From: RYN-230 sp963711705
GTDB taxonomy: Bacteria; Actinomycetota; Actinomycetes; Streptosporangiales; Streptosporangiaceae
Assembly (NCBI GenBank): GCA_963711705.1
Contig: CAVQFM010000020.1
Coordinates: 124,001-188,000, forward strand
Length of the DNA stretch: 64,000 nt
Direction of reading: 5' to 3'
In this document: positions 9,780 through 17,856 of the stretch, one piece after another
How the letters are laid out: each line of letters opens with the position of its first letter
Numbering within the stretch: position 1 is the stretch's first letter
Notes under the pieces: generated by a model
Told to the model about the DNA's origin: nothing
Databases searched by the model: none
Seen by the model: only the letters and a program-made list of their open reading frames with translations
Made by a program: the position numbers and the translations under genes

Positions 9780-10735
9780 CCGAGCGCGACGGGACCCCGA
9801 GGGACACCGGCTGGTGGCACGAGGCCGGGCCGCCGCTGACCGTCGAGGGCGGCATCAAGGCGCGCAGCAAGCGCGGCGCCATCGGCGAGCAGTGGTGGTC
9901 GCGGCGGTTCGTCGAGGTGCTCGAATCGTTCGGGATGAGCGGCCGGCTGGCCCGCGGCCGCCACTACGCGCGGCGCGGCCAGGTGATCGGGTTCGAGCTC
10001 GGGCACGGCCTGGTCCGCGCCCGGGTGCAGGGCTCCCGGCCGGCCCCGTACCAGGTCCGCATCGGCGTCTTGCCGCTGACCAGCAAGCAGTGGCAGCGGG
10101 TCATCGAGGCCCTGCGCGGGCAGGCGCTGTTCCGGGCCAAGCTGCTGGCTGGCGAGATGCCGCACGAGATCGAGGAGGTCTTCGCGGCGTGCGGAACCCC
10201 GCTGTTCCCGCGGTCGGCCCGGGATCTCGACCTGTTCTGCTCCTGCCCGGACTGGGGCGTGCCGTGCAAGCACCTGGCCGCGGTCTGCTACGTGCTGGCC
10301 GAGAAATTCGACGACGACCCGTTCGGCCTGCTGGCCTGGCGCGGCCGGGACCGGGCAGAACTGCTGGCCGCGCTGCGCCGTCAGCCTGCGGGCGGTACCG
10401 GCCCGGCCGGGGGCGGCGCCGAGCCCGCGCCGCTGGGCGGCGGTGAGGCCGTCCCGCTGGCCCAGTGCCTGGACCGCTTCTGGTCGCCTGGGGTGAGCCG
10501 GGCCCGGCTGCGCGCGGTCCAGCCCACCACGCCCGCCCCGCCGGACCTGCTGCTGCGCTCGTTCGAGCCGCCCGGCCTGGTGATCCGCGGGACGCCGCTG
10601 GCCACTCTGCTCGCTGCTGCCTACCAGGCGCTGGCCGGGCCGGGTGCGGCGGAGGGCGGACCGGACGCCCTGGGCGCCGGGCCGGACGCGCCGGATGGCC
10701 CGCCCGTCCCGGATGGGAAGTTGGGCCAGGAGTGA
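9776..10735 (+). CDS. SWIM zinc-finger protein, partner of SNF2 helicase
   Basis: A 319-residue protein with a SWIM-type zinc finger (CSCPDWGVPCKHLAAV, a CxCx(n)CxH motif) at about residues 160-176. The N-terminal region (GEQWWSRRFVEVLESFGMSGRLARGRHYARRG) is typical of SWIM proteins encoded beside bacterial SNF2 helicases. The GTG start overlaps the helicase stop (GTGA), so the two are co-translated and probably act together on DNA or nucleoprotein. The last third is a Pro/Ala/Gly-rich tail with little predicted structure. A DNA- or protein-binding role is inferred from the domain. Confidence 0.85.
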   Translation: MTERDGTPRDTGWWHEAGPPLTVEGGIKARSKRGAIGEQWWSRRFVEVLESFGMSGRLARGRHYARRGQVIGFELGHGLVRARVQGSRPAPYQVRIGVLPLTSKQWQRVIEALRGQALFRAKLLAGEMPHEIEEVFAACGTPLFPRSARDLDLFCSCPDWGVPCKHLAAVCYVLAEKFDDDPFGLLAWRGRDRAELLAALRRQPAGGTGPAGGGAEPAPLGGGEAVPLAQCLDRFWSPGVSRARLRAVQPTTPAPPDLLLRSFEPPGLVIRGTPLATLLAAAYQALAGPGAAEGGPDALGAGPDAPDGPPVPDGKLGQE

Positions 10736-10818
10736 CCCGCAAGCGTGTCCGCCGCGCCACAATGAGTTGACTAAGCAGGTATGAGCGCGGGGAGATGCAG
10801 GATGGATCGGAGCCGAGC

Positions 10819-11173
10819 ATGACCGAGGGCGCGAGTACGGCCGGGCGCAAGGTGCCAGCTCAGGTGCCTGCCGCGCAGGTGCCTGCCGGATGCCCGGCTG
10901 GTCGATGTCCGGGAACCCGAGGAGTGGGCGGCCGGCCACGTGCCCGGGGCCACGCACATCCCGCTGGGTGAACTCGGCACCCGCTACGTGGAGATCCCGC
11001 AAGACGGCCCGGTCTACCTGATCTGCCGGATGGGCAGCCGGTCGAACCAGGCCGCGCACGCGCTGTGCGGCGCGGGCTGGGACGCGCTGAACGTGAGCGA
11101 CGGCATGCGCGGCTGGGCCGAGGCGGGCCGCCCGATGACGAACGACTCCGGCGCCCCGCCGTACGTGGCCTGA
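10819..11173 (+). CDS. Rhodanese-like domain protein, apparent N-terminal frameshift
   Basis: A short single-domain rhodanese. ARLVDVREPEEWAAGHVPGA, then the active-site loop ICRMGSRSNQAA with the catalytic Cys, then GMRGWAEAGRP. It would transfer sulfane sulfur or act as a thiol relay. The rhodanese frame has a stop at 10820-10822 and no start before the domain. The only plausible start is ATG 10819 (MTEGASTAGRKV), which lies in another frame. One indel near 10875-10892, beside a direct repeat CAGGTGCCTGCCG, joins the two. I treat it as one gene with a frameshift or sequencing error; the alternative is a real pseudogene. Confidence 0.7.
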
Positions 11174-11216
11174 GCCGGGCTGGGTCAGCCGCCGTCATCA
11201 GCAGCGCTGTCACCGG

Positions 11217-11261
11217 CAGTGCCGCTAACCGCAGTGCCGCTGACCGCGGTGCCGCTAACCG
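11217..11261. repeat. 15-base tandem repeat upstream of the reductase
   Basis: Three tandem copies of the 15-mer CAGTGCCGCTAACCG, the second and third each with one change, plus a partial fourth copy. They lie in the 177-base gap between the rhodanese and the aldo/keto reductase. No coding function seen. Confidence 0.75.
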
Positions 11262-11350
11262 CAGTGTGCTGGTCTGGCGACGGCTGCTGGGCCGGCCCGC
11301 GGCCAGCCGCCCGGCATAGGGTTGAGACATCCAACTTGATGAGGAGACTC

Positions 11351-12328
11351 ATGCAATACGTCAACCTGGGCGCGACCGGCCTGCGGGTTTCCCGGGTCTG
11401 CCTCGGCATGATGAGTTACGCCAACAACAGCGAGCGGCCCTGGGTGCTGGATGAGGACCAGGCCGAGCCGATCGTCCGGGCCGCGGCCGAGGGCGGCGTC
11501 ACGTTCTACGACACCGCGGACGTCTACTCCGGCGGGGCCAGTGAGATCGCCACCGGCCGGCTGCTCGGCAAGATCTTCTCCCGCGAGGAAGTCGTGGTGG
11601 CCACCAAGGTGCACGGCCAGACGATGCTGGGGGAGAACGGCCGCGGGCTGTCCCGCAAGCACGTCATGGCGAGCATCGACGCGTCGCTGGAGCGGCTGGA
11701 CATGGACTACGTGGATCTGTACCAGATCCACCGCTGGGACCCGCGGACCCCGATCGAGGAGACCATGGCGGCGCTGCACGACGTGGTCCGCGCGGGCAAG
11801 GCCCGGTACATCGGGGCCAGCAGCATGTTCGCCTGGCAGTTCGCCAAGGCCCAGCACGCCGCGGACGCGGGTGGCTGGACCCGGTTCGTCTCCATGCAGA
11901 ACCACTACAACCTGGTCTACCGCGAGGAAGAGCGGGAGATGATCCCGCAGTGCATCGATCAGGGCGTCGGGGTGATCCCGTGGAGCCCGCTGGCCCGCGG
12001 GCTGCTGACCGGGACCCGGACCCGCGACGGTGGCAAGCACACGGTCCGGGCCAACACCGACGCGTTCGGCGACAGTCTGTACCGGCCGGAGGACTTCGAC
12101 GTCGCCGAGCGGACAGCGGCGATCGCGGCCGCCCGCGGGGTGCCCGCCGCCCAGGTGGCGCTGGCCTGGCTGCTGCACCGCCCCGGCGTGACCGCGCCCA
12201 TCGTCGGCGCGACCAGGGCCGGCCACATCCAGGACGCCATCGCCGCCGAGCAGCTGGACCTCAGCGACGACGAGATCCGCCGCCTGGAGGAGCTCTACGT
12301 CCCGCACGCCGTGGCCGGCCACAGCTGA
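11351..12328 (+). CDS. Aldo/keto reductase
   Basis: A 326-residue NADPH-dependent (beta/alpha)8-barrel oxidoreductase. The catalytic tetrad is visible: Asp and Tyr in FYDTADVYSGGASE, Lys in VVVATKVHG and His in VDLYQIHRWD. The C-terminal cofactor region has TAPIVGATRAGHI. It resembles the YajO/IolS-like branch that reduces small carbonyl compounds; the substrate is unknown. ATG 11351 is preceded by GAGGAG at 11341, which decides the start against longer frames upstream. It ends at a perfect 18-base inverted repeat and is convergent with a TetR gene. Confidence 0.9.
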   Translation: MQYVNLGATGLRVSRVCLGMMSYANNSERPWVLDEDQAEPIVRAAAEGGVTFYDTADVYSGGASEIATGRLLGKIFSREEVVVATKVHGQTMLGENGRGLSRKHVMASIDASLERLDMDYVDLYQIHRWDPRTPIEETMAALHDVVRAGKARYIGASSMFAWQFAKAQHAADAGGWTRFVSMQNHYNLVYREEEREMIPQCIDQGVGVIPWSPLARGLLTGTRTRDGGKHTVRANTDAFGDSLYRPEDFDVAERTAAIAAARGVPAAQVALAWLLHRPGVTAPIVGATRAGHIQDAIAAEQLDLSDDEIRRLEELYVPHAVAGHS

Positions 12329-12365
12329 CCGCTGCCCGCCCCGTCCCCGGAGGGCGTTTCCTCAT

Positions 12366-12415
12366 CGTGATCATGACTTAGGGGCTACTAGATTCGGCCC
12401 TAAGTCATGATCACG
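12366..12415. terminator. Perfect 18-bp palindromic terminator
   Basis: CGTGATCATGACTTAGGG at 12366-12383 is exactly inverted at 12398-12415 around a 14-base loop. It sits between the convergent aldo/keto reductase and tetR genes, so it most likely ends transcription from both sides. Confidence 0.7.
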
Positions 12416-12469
12416 TGGGGAGGGCGGCGCGGGGACCCGCGGCGGGGTCGCGCGGGGACCGCGGCGGGG

Positions 12470-13201
12470 TCAGGTGGTGGATGGGGGTGGGTAGGTCACG
12501 TTGACTAGGCGGGCCAGCTCGCCGAGGGTGATCTCGAACATGGGCTCGGCGTCGTCCAGCGCGAAGCCCAGGTGGCCGAACACCTCCATGCTCACGATCC
12601 CGTACAGCCGCACCCAGCAGCGCAGGAAGATGAGCAGCGCACCCAGCGGGAGGTCGGTGCCGAGCCCGTCGCGGTAGCGGGTCAGCTGCTCGCGCAGGCC
12701 AGGATCGATCTTCTCCGGCGGCGGCACCGGGAACGGCTGCTTTTGCCACAGCTCCAGGAACAGTGCGAAGAACGTGCCGGCGAACCGCCGGGCGCACTCT
12801 TCGGCGAAGTCATCGGCCTCGACGTTGACCCCCGGCACCGGCGTGCCGAACAGCAGGCCGAACTCGGCCCGGTGGCCCAGCGCCCACTGGCGGAAGGCGC
12901 GGCAGGCCGCGGTCACCTTGGGGCTCATGTCGCCACCCGGGCCGGTGTCCGCCCCGTCGATGGCGGCGTCGATCTCGTCGGCCAGCTCGCCGAAGATGTC
13001 GCCGCACACGTTCTGCAGCAGGTCCTCGTGGCTGCCGAAGTACCGGTACAGCGCGGGCGCGGTCATCCCCATGTCCCGGGCGATGGCGCGCAGCGTGACC
13101 GCCTCGGGGCCCTGCCCGACCAGGATCTTCCGCGCGGTCTGCTTGATCTCCATGGTCGTCTCGGCGCGGACGCGATCGCGCCGGCTCAGCGCCTCGACCA
13201 T
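12470..13201 (-). CDS. TetR-family repressor of the MMPL exporter
   Basis: A 243-residue TetR protein. The N-terminal HTH is clear (VTLRAIARDMGMTAPALYRY), and the C-terminal domain (ARRFAGTFFALFLELWQK; LRCWVRLYGIVSMEVFGHLG) resembles the WHG-type TetR C-terminal domain found in actinomycetes. It is transcribed divergently from the MMPL gene at 13378, and the space between them holds two inverted repeats. It is very likely the local repressor of that exporter, released by an unknown hydrophobic ligand. Confidence 0.88.
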   Translation of the reverse strand: MVEALSRRDRVRAETTMEIKQTARKILVGQGPEAVTLRAIARDMGMTAPALYRYFGSHEDLLQNVCGDIFGELADEIDAAIDGADTGPGGDMSPKVTAACRAFRQWALGHRAEFGLLFGTPVPGVNVEADDFAEECARRFAGTFFALFLELWQKQPFPVPPPEKIDPGLREQLTRYRDGLGTDLPLGALLIFLRCWVRLYGIVSMEVFGHLGFALDDAEPMFEITLGELARLVNVTYPPPSTT

Positions 13202-13274
13202 GGGACACCTCCTCGTTCCGGTCCGGCCGCCCTAGCTGAGAGCCCGCTGTGCTGCGGGTGGCCATCCGGTAAAC

Positions 13275-13337
13275 AACCTTGACACTAGTGAACTGCGTAT
13301 GCAAGGTTAACGCCATTAGCAGTTTACAGCGTTCACT
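13275..13337. promoter_or_regulatory. Operator candidates between tetR and MMPL gene
   Basis: Two inverted repeats lie in the divergent intergenic region: AACCTTG (13275-13281) with CAAGGTT (13302-13308), and AGTGAAC (13287-13293) with GTTCACT (13331-13337). A TTGACA hexamer at 13279-13284 overlaps the first; no convincing -10 box at normal spacing was found. Likely TetR binding sites. Confidence 0.4.
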
Positions 13338-13377
13338 GATGTGACTGTTGCGTGCAGTCTAGGCGGTGGAGGGCCCA

Positions 13378-15558
13378 ATGTTCGAGTCATGGGGACGCCT
13401 GGTTTACGCCCGCCGGCGGCTGCTGCTGGGGATCGCCGCGCTGGTGGTGATCGCCGCGGCCGTGTGGGGCACCCGGGTGTTCGGCGCGCTGCAGTCCGGT
13501 GGCGGCTTCACCGCCCCGGGCAGCCAGAGCCAGCAGGAAAGTGATCTCGCGGCCAAGACGTTCGGCCGCAGCACGGCCGACGTCGTCGTGCTCTACTCCA
13601 GTCCCCGGCTGACCGTGCATGACGCCGCGTTCCGCGGCGCGGTCACCCGGACCCTGGCCGCGCTGCCCGCAGACCAGGTGTCAGCCACCGCGACCTACTG
13701 GTCCACCGGGTCACCGCAGTTCGTCGGGTCCGGCGGCCACGCCACCTACGCGGTCGTGCAGCTGGCCGGCGGCAGTGACTCGGCCCGGCTCAAGACCTAC
13801 GACGCGGTCGCGGGCAAGTTCACCGCACCCGGGCTGACCAGCCAGGTCGGCGGGCAGGTGCCGACCTTTTCGGCGATCAATAAAGAGGTCACCGCGGATA
13901 TCGGCCGGGCCGAGTTCATCTCGATGCCGGTGCTGCTCATCCTGATGCTGCTGATCTTCGGCAGCCTGGCCGCGGCCAGCCTGCCGCTGGCTATCGGCGC
14001 GATCGGCATCCTCGGCTCGTTCGCCGCGCTGCGGCTGCTGACCCTGGTCACCGGCGTCTCGATCTACTCGGTCAACATCACCACGATCCTCGGCCTGGGC
14101 CTGGCCATCGACTACGGGCTGTTCATGGTCAGCCGGTTCCGCGAGGAACTGCACCGGCAGCCGACGACCGAGGCCGCGGTGGCCCGGACGGTGGCCACGG
14201 CCGGCCGCACGGTGGCCGTGTCCGGGGTGACGGTGGCCGCGGCACTGGCCGGGCTGATGCTGTTCCCCGAGACGTTCCTGCGCTCGATGGGTTACGGCGG
14301 GGTGGCCACCGTCGTGGTCGACATGCTGGCCGCGCTGACCGTGCTGCCCGCCCTGCTGGCCGTGCTCGGGCCGCGGGTCAACGCGCTGCGGGTGCGCCGC
14401 CAGGTCGCGCGGCCCGCGCTGGACGAGCAGAGCGGCGCCTGGTACCGGATCGCGCACAGCGTGATGCGCCGGCCGGTGGTCTACGTCGTGGTGATCGTGG
14501 TCGCGCTGCTCGCGCTGGCCGCCCCGTTCCGCCACATCACCTGGGGCGGCACCGACGCGCGGGCGCTGCCCGCGGGCGCCCCGGCCCGGGTGGTGACCGA
14601 GGCGCTGAACCGGGACTTCCCCGGCAACCCGGCCAGCCCCATCGAGGTCCTGGTCCGGCTGGACGGCCCGGCCGGGTCACCGGCCCGCCACGCCCAGCTT
14701 TCCTCGTACGTGCAGCGCGTGGATCACCTGCCGGGCGTGTCCGCCGCGCAGGTCACCGGGGTGCGCGGGGACATGGCGCGGGTCGAGGTGCGTTATGCCG
14801 CTGATCCGTCCTCGGTAACGGCGCGGCACATAGTAACGGCGGTGCGCGCCATCCCAGCTCCAGCGGGCGGTCACGTCTACGTGGGCGGCGTGACCGCCCA
14901 GCTGGTCGATGAGCTGGCCAGCCTGGGCCACACGCTGCCGTGGATGGCCCTGGTCATCTGCCTGGCCACGTTCGTGCTGCTGTTCCTGGCGTTCGGGTCG
15001 GTGGTGCTGCCGGTGAAGGCGATCCTGATGAACGTGCTGTCGCTGTCGGCGACGTTCGGGGTGATCGTCTGGATCTTCCAGGAGGGGCACCTGTCCGGGC
15101 TGCTCCGGTTCACGCCGACCGGCACTATCGACCCGTCCATGCCGATCCTGCTGCTGGCCATCGTGTTCGGCCTGTCCATGGACTACGAGGTGTTCCTGCT
15201 GTCCCGGATCCGCGAGCGGTACGACGTCACCGGGGACAACACCGCGGCCATCGCCAGCGGGCTGCAGCGCACCGGCCGGCTGATCACCAGCCTGGCGCTG
15301 ATGCTGGTCATCGTGGTCGGCGCGTTCTCCGCGTCCGGGATCACGTTCATCAAGCTGCTCGGCGTGGGCATGATCGTCGCGCTGATCGTGGACGCCACGA
15401 TCGTCCGGATCCTGCTGGTGCCGGCCACCATGCGGCTGCTCGGCGGGCTGAACTGGTGGGCGCCGGGACCGCTGCGCCGGGTGTACGGGCGCTACGGGAT
15501 CCGCGAGGAAGGTGGCGTGACCGAGCCCGCCGCCGAGCCGGCGGTCAGCCGGCGGTGA
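13378..15558 (+). CDS. MMPL-family RND transporter
   Basis: About 726 residues in two similar halves: a helix, a large extracytoplasmic loop and a block of helices each. Diagnostic segments are LGLAIDYGLFMVSRFREEL in the first half and IVFGLSMDYEVFLLSRIRERY in the second, which hold the proton-relay Asp-Tyr pairs. MMPL proteins export lipids or hydrophobic compounds with the proton gradient. I prefer ATG 13378 (preceded by GGTGGAGGG) to GTG 13366. It is controlled most likely by the divergent TetR gene. Its end overlaps the convergent RecQ gene by 14 bases. Confidence 0.9.
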   Translation: MFESWGRLVYARRRLLLGIAALVVIAAAVWGTRVFGALQSGGGFTAPGSQSQQESDLAAKTFGRSTADVVVLYSSPRLTVHDAAFRGAVTRTLAALPADQVSATATYWSTGSPQFVGSGGHATYAVVQLAGGSDSARLKTYDAVAGKFTAPGLTSQVGGQVPTFSAINKEVTADIGRAEFISMPVLLILMLLIFGSLAAASLPLAIGAIGILGSFAALRLLTLVTGVSIYSVNITTILGLGLAIDYGLFMVSRFREELHRQPTTEAAVARTVATAGRTVAVSGVTVAAALAGLMLFPETFLRSMGYGGVATVVVDMLAALTVLPALLAVLGPRVNALRVRRQVARPALDEQSGAWYRIAHSVMRRPVVYVVVIVVALLALAAPFRHITWGGTDARALPAGAPARVVTEALNRDFPGNPASPIEVLVRLDGPAGSPARHAQLSSYVQRVDHLPGVSAAQVTGVRGDMARVEVRYAADPSSVTARHIVTAVRAIPAPAGGHVYVGGVTAQLVDELASLGHTLPWMALVICLATFVLLFLAFGSVVLPVKAILMNVLSLSATFGVIVWIFQEGHLSGLLRFTPTGTIDPSMPILLLAIVFGLSMDYEVFLLSRIRERYDVTGDNTAAIASGLQRTGRLITSLALMLVIVVGAFSASGITFIKLLGVGMIVALIVDATIVRILLVPATMRLLGGLNWWAPGPLRRVYGRYGIREEGGVTEPAAEPAVSRR

Positions 15559-17710
15559 CGGCCAGCACGAGCGGGAGGACCGCCGGGGCACCGGCCTCGC
15601 GGAGGAGCTTGGCCGCGACCGTCATGGTCCAGCCGGTCTCGATCCGGTCATCGATCAGCAGTACCGGGCCGTCCAGGCGGCTGGCCGCGTCGCGGACCGG
15701 GCCGGGGACCAGCAGCTCACGCCAGATCGCCGCGAGCCGCTGCGGGCTGTTGAACTGCCGCGGACCGGGGCCCGCGCCCGCATAGCCGAGCGAGCCGAGC
15801 AGTGGCAGCCGCCCGACCGAGGCGATCCGCTCACCGAGGCTGGCGATGAGCTGCGGCCGGGTGTGGCTGGGCAGCGTGATCACGCCGGCCGGCCGCTGGG
15901 CCCACTCCCACCCGGCCAGGACCTGGACCAGCGCCGCTACCAGGTCCTCCGGCACCGGCTCGTCGGGCGGCGCGGGGCCAGCGCCGCTGCCCAGCACGGC
16001 CCGCAGCCGGACACCCCAGCCGAGCCCGGTGAGGCGGCCCAGGGCCCGTCCCGGCTGGGCCGCCAGTTCCGGGGTGATCTTGCCGGATGCGTCGATGCCC
16101 AGCTGCCGCAGGCCGGGCGGCCACATCCGGCGCGGCGTCACGTCCAGGCCGGGACGGAGCAGCCGGGCCTGGGCCAGCGCCGTTCCCGCCGGGGAGACCT
16201 CGGCGGCCCACGGCCGGCCGGTGCAGTTGTCACACCGGCCGCAGGGCGCGGCCGCCGGGTCGTCGAGCTGCTGGCGCAGGTACTCCATCCGGCACTGGCG
16301 GGTGCTGAGGTAACCGAGCATGGCCTGCTGCTCGCGGGTGCGCTCGGCGGCCACGGTTGTGTAGCGGTCGGCGTCATAGGACCACGCCGCGCCGGTCGTC
16401 ACCCAGCCGCCGGTGACCTTGCGCACCGCGCCGTCCACGTCCAGGACCTTCAGCATCATCTCCATCCGGGCCCGGCTCAGGTCGATCTGGATTTCCAGAG
16501 CGCCCGGCGACAGCGGCCCGTCTGCCGCGGCGAGGGCGCCGAGCGTGGCCCGGACCACCCGCTCGGGCGGGAAGGCCAGCGAGGCGAAGTAGGCCCAGAT
16601 GTCCCGGTCCTCCGGCCCGGGCAGCAGGATCACTTCGGCCCGCGGCACGGCCCGGCCGGCCCGGCCGATCTGCTGGTAGTAGGCCACCGGTGACTGCGGA
16701 GCGCCCAGATGCACCACGAAGCCCAGGTCCGGCTTGTCGAAACCCATGCCGAGCGCGCTCGTCGCGACCAGTGCCTTGAGCTCACCGGCGAGCAGGGCCT
16801 GCTCCGCGGCCAGCCGCTCGGCCTGCTCATCCCGGCCGGTGTACGGCGCGACGTCGTGGCCCCGGTCACGCAGGAAGGCCGCGGTCTCGTGGGCCGCGGC
16901 CACGGTCAGCGTGTAGATGATGCCCGAGCCCGGGAGCTCGGCCAGGTGCTCGGCGAGCCAGCCGAGGCGCTGCTCCGCGGTGGGCAGCCGGACCACCCCG
17001 AGGCACAGGCTGTCCCGGTCCAGCGGGCCGCGGAGCACGAGCGCCTCGCCGTCGGCGCCGGTGGCCAGCTGCTCGGCGACGTCGCGGGTGACCCGCGCGT
17101 TGGCCGTGGCCGTGGTGGCCAGCACCGGCACGCCGGGCGGCAGGTCCTGCAGCAGGGTGCGCAGCCGGCGGTAGTCGGGGCGGAAGTCATGGCCCCAGTC
17201 GGAGATGCAGTGTGCCTCGTCCACCACCAGCATCCCGGCGGTGACGGCCAGCTTGGGCAGGATCAGGTCCCGGAAGCCCGGGTTGTTCAGCCGCTCCGGG
17301 CTGACCAGGAGCAGGTCGACCGCGCCCGCGGCGATCTCCGCGTAGATGCCGTCCCAGTCGCTGATGTTGGCCGAGTTCACCGTGCGGGCCCGCAGGCCGG
17401 CCCGGGCCGCCGCCTCGATCTGGTTGCGCATGAGGGCCAGCAGCGGCGAGACGATGATGGTCGGTCCCATGCCGCGGGCCCGCAGCAGCGCCGTGGTGAC
17501 GAAGTAGACCGCCGACTTTCCCCAGCCGGTGCGCTGCACGACCAGTGCCCGGCGGCGCTGTGTGACCAGGGCCTGGATGGCGGTCCACTGATCCTCGCGG
17601 AGCCGGGCCGACGGCCCGGCCAGGGCGCGCAGGCAGCTCTCCGCGTCCTCGCGCATCGTGTCTGCTGGTGGGCCGGCTGATGCCATGGGTTCCTTGGTAT
17701 CACCAGGCAC
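15545..17710 (-). CDS. RecQ-family helicase with C-terminal phosphoribosyltransferase-like domain
   Basis: A 721-residue protein. Residues about 30-370 form a RecQ helicase core: Walker A RTGWGKS, Walker B DEAH in VVDEAHCISDWGHDFRPDYR, TTATAN, and motif VI QQIGRAGRA. A Zn-binding Cys cluster follows (CRMEYLRQQL with CGRCDNC). The C-terminal about 200 residues end in GPVLLIDDRIETGWTMTVAA, the signature of a PRPP-binding loop as in ComF and PRTases. It is thus a RecQ-type 3'-5' DNA helicase joined to a PRTase-like fold, and the role of the tail is unknown. The start MPGDTKEP is the first in frame; a second Met lies nine residues in. Confidence 0.88.
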   Translation of the reverse strand: MPGDTKEPMASAGPPADTMREDAESCLRALAGPSARLREDQWTAIQALVTQRRRALVVQRTGWGKSAVYFVTTALLRARGMGPTIIVSPLLALMRNQIEAAARAGLRARTVNSANISDWDGIYAEIAAGAVDLLLVSPERLNNPGFRDLILPKLAVTAGMLVVDEAHCISDWGHDFRPDYRRLRTLLQDLPPGVPVLATTATANARVTRDVAEQLATGADGEALVLRGPLDRDSLCLGVVRLPTAEQRLGWLAEHLAELPGSGIIYTLTVAAAHETAAFLRDRGHDVAPYTGRDEQAERLAAEQALLAGELKALVATSALGMGFDKPDLGFVVHLGAPQSPVAYYQQIGRAGRAVPRAEVILLPGPEDRDIWAYFASLAFPPERVVRATLGALAAADGPLSPGALEIQIDLSRARMEMMLKVLDVDGAVRKVTGGWVTTGAAWSYDADRYTTVAAERTREQQAMLGYLSTRQCRMEYLRQQLDDPAAAPCGRCDNCTGRPWAAEVSPAGTALAQARLLRPGLDVTPRRMWPPGLRQLGIDASGKITPELAAQPGRALGRLTGLGWGVRLRAVLGSGAGPAPPDEPVPEDLVAALVQVLAGWEWAQRPAGVITLPSHTRPQLIASLGERIASVGRLPLLGSLGYAGAGPGPRQFNSPQRLAAIWRELLVPGPVRDAASRLDGPVLLIDDRIETGWTMTVAAKLLREAGAPAVLPLVLAVTAG

Positions 17711-17856
17711 GGACGTCAGCCGCGCCAGCCCGGGCTGGCGCCGGCCAGGGCTGGCGCCGGCCAGCGGCCCGTGCTAGCTGCGGTCAGCGGCCCGTGCCGG
17801 GGGCCCGGCGGGCCGGCCGGCTTGCATCAGCGCGGCCGGCCCGCTGGTCAGCCGGG

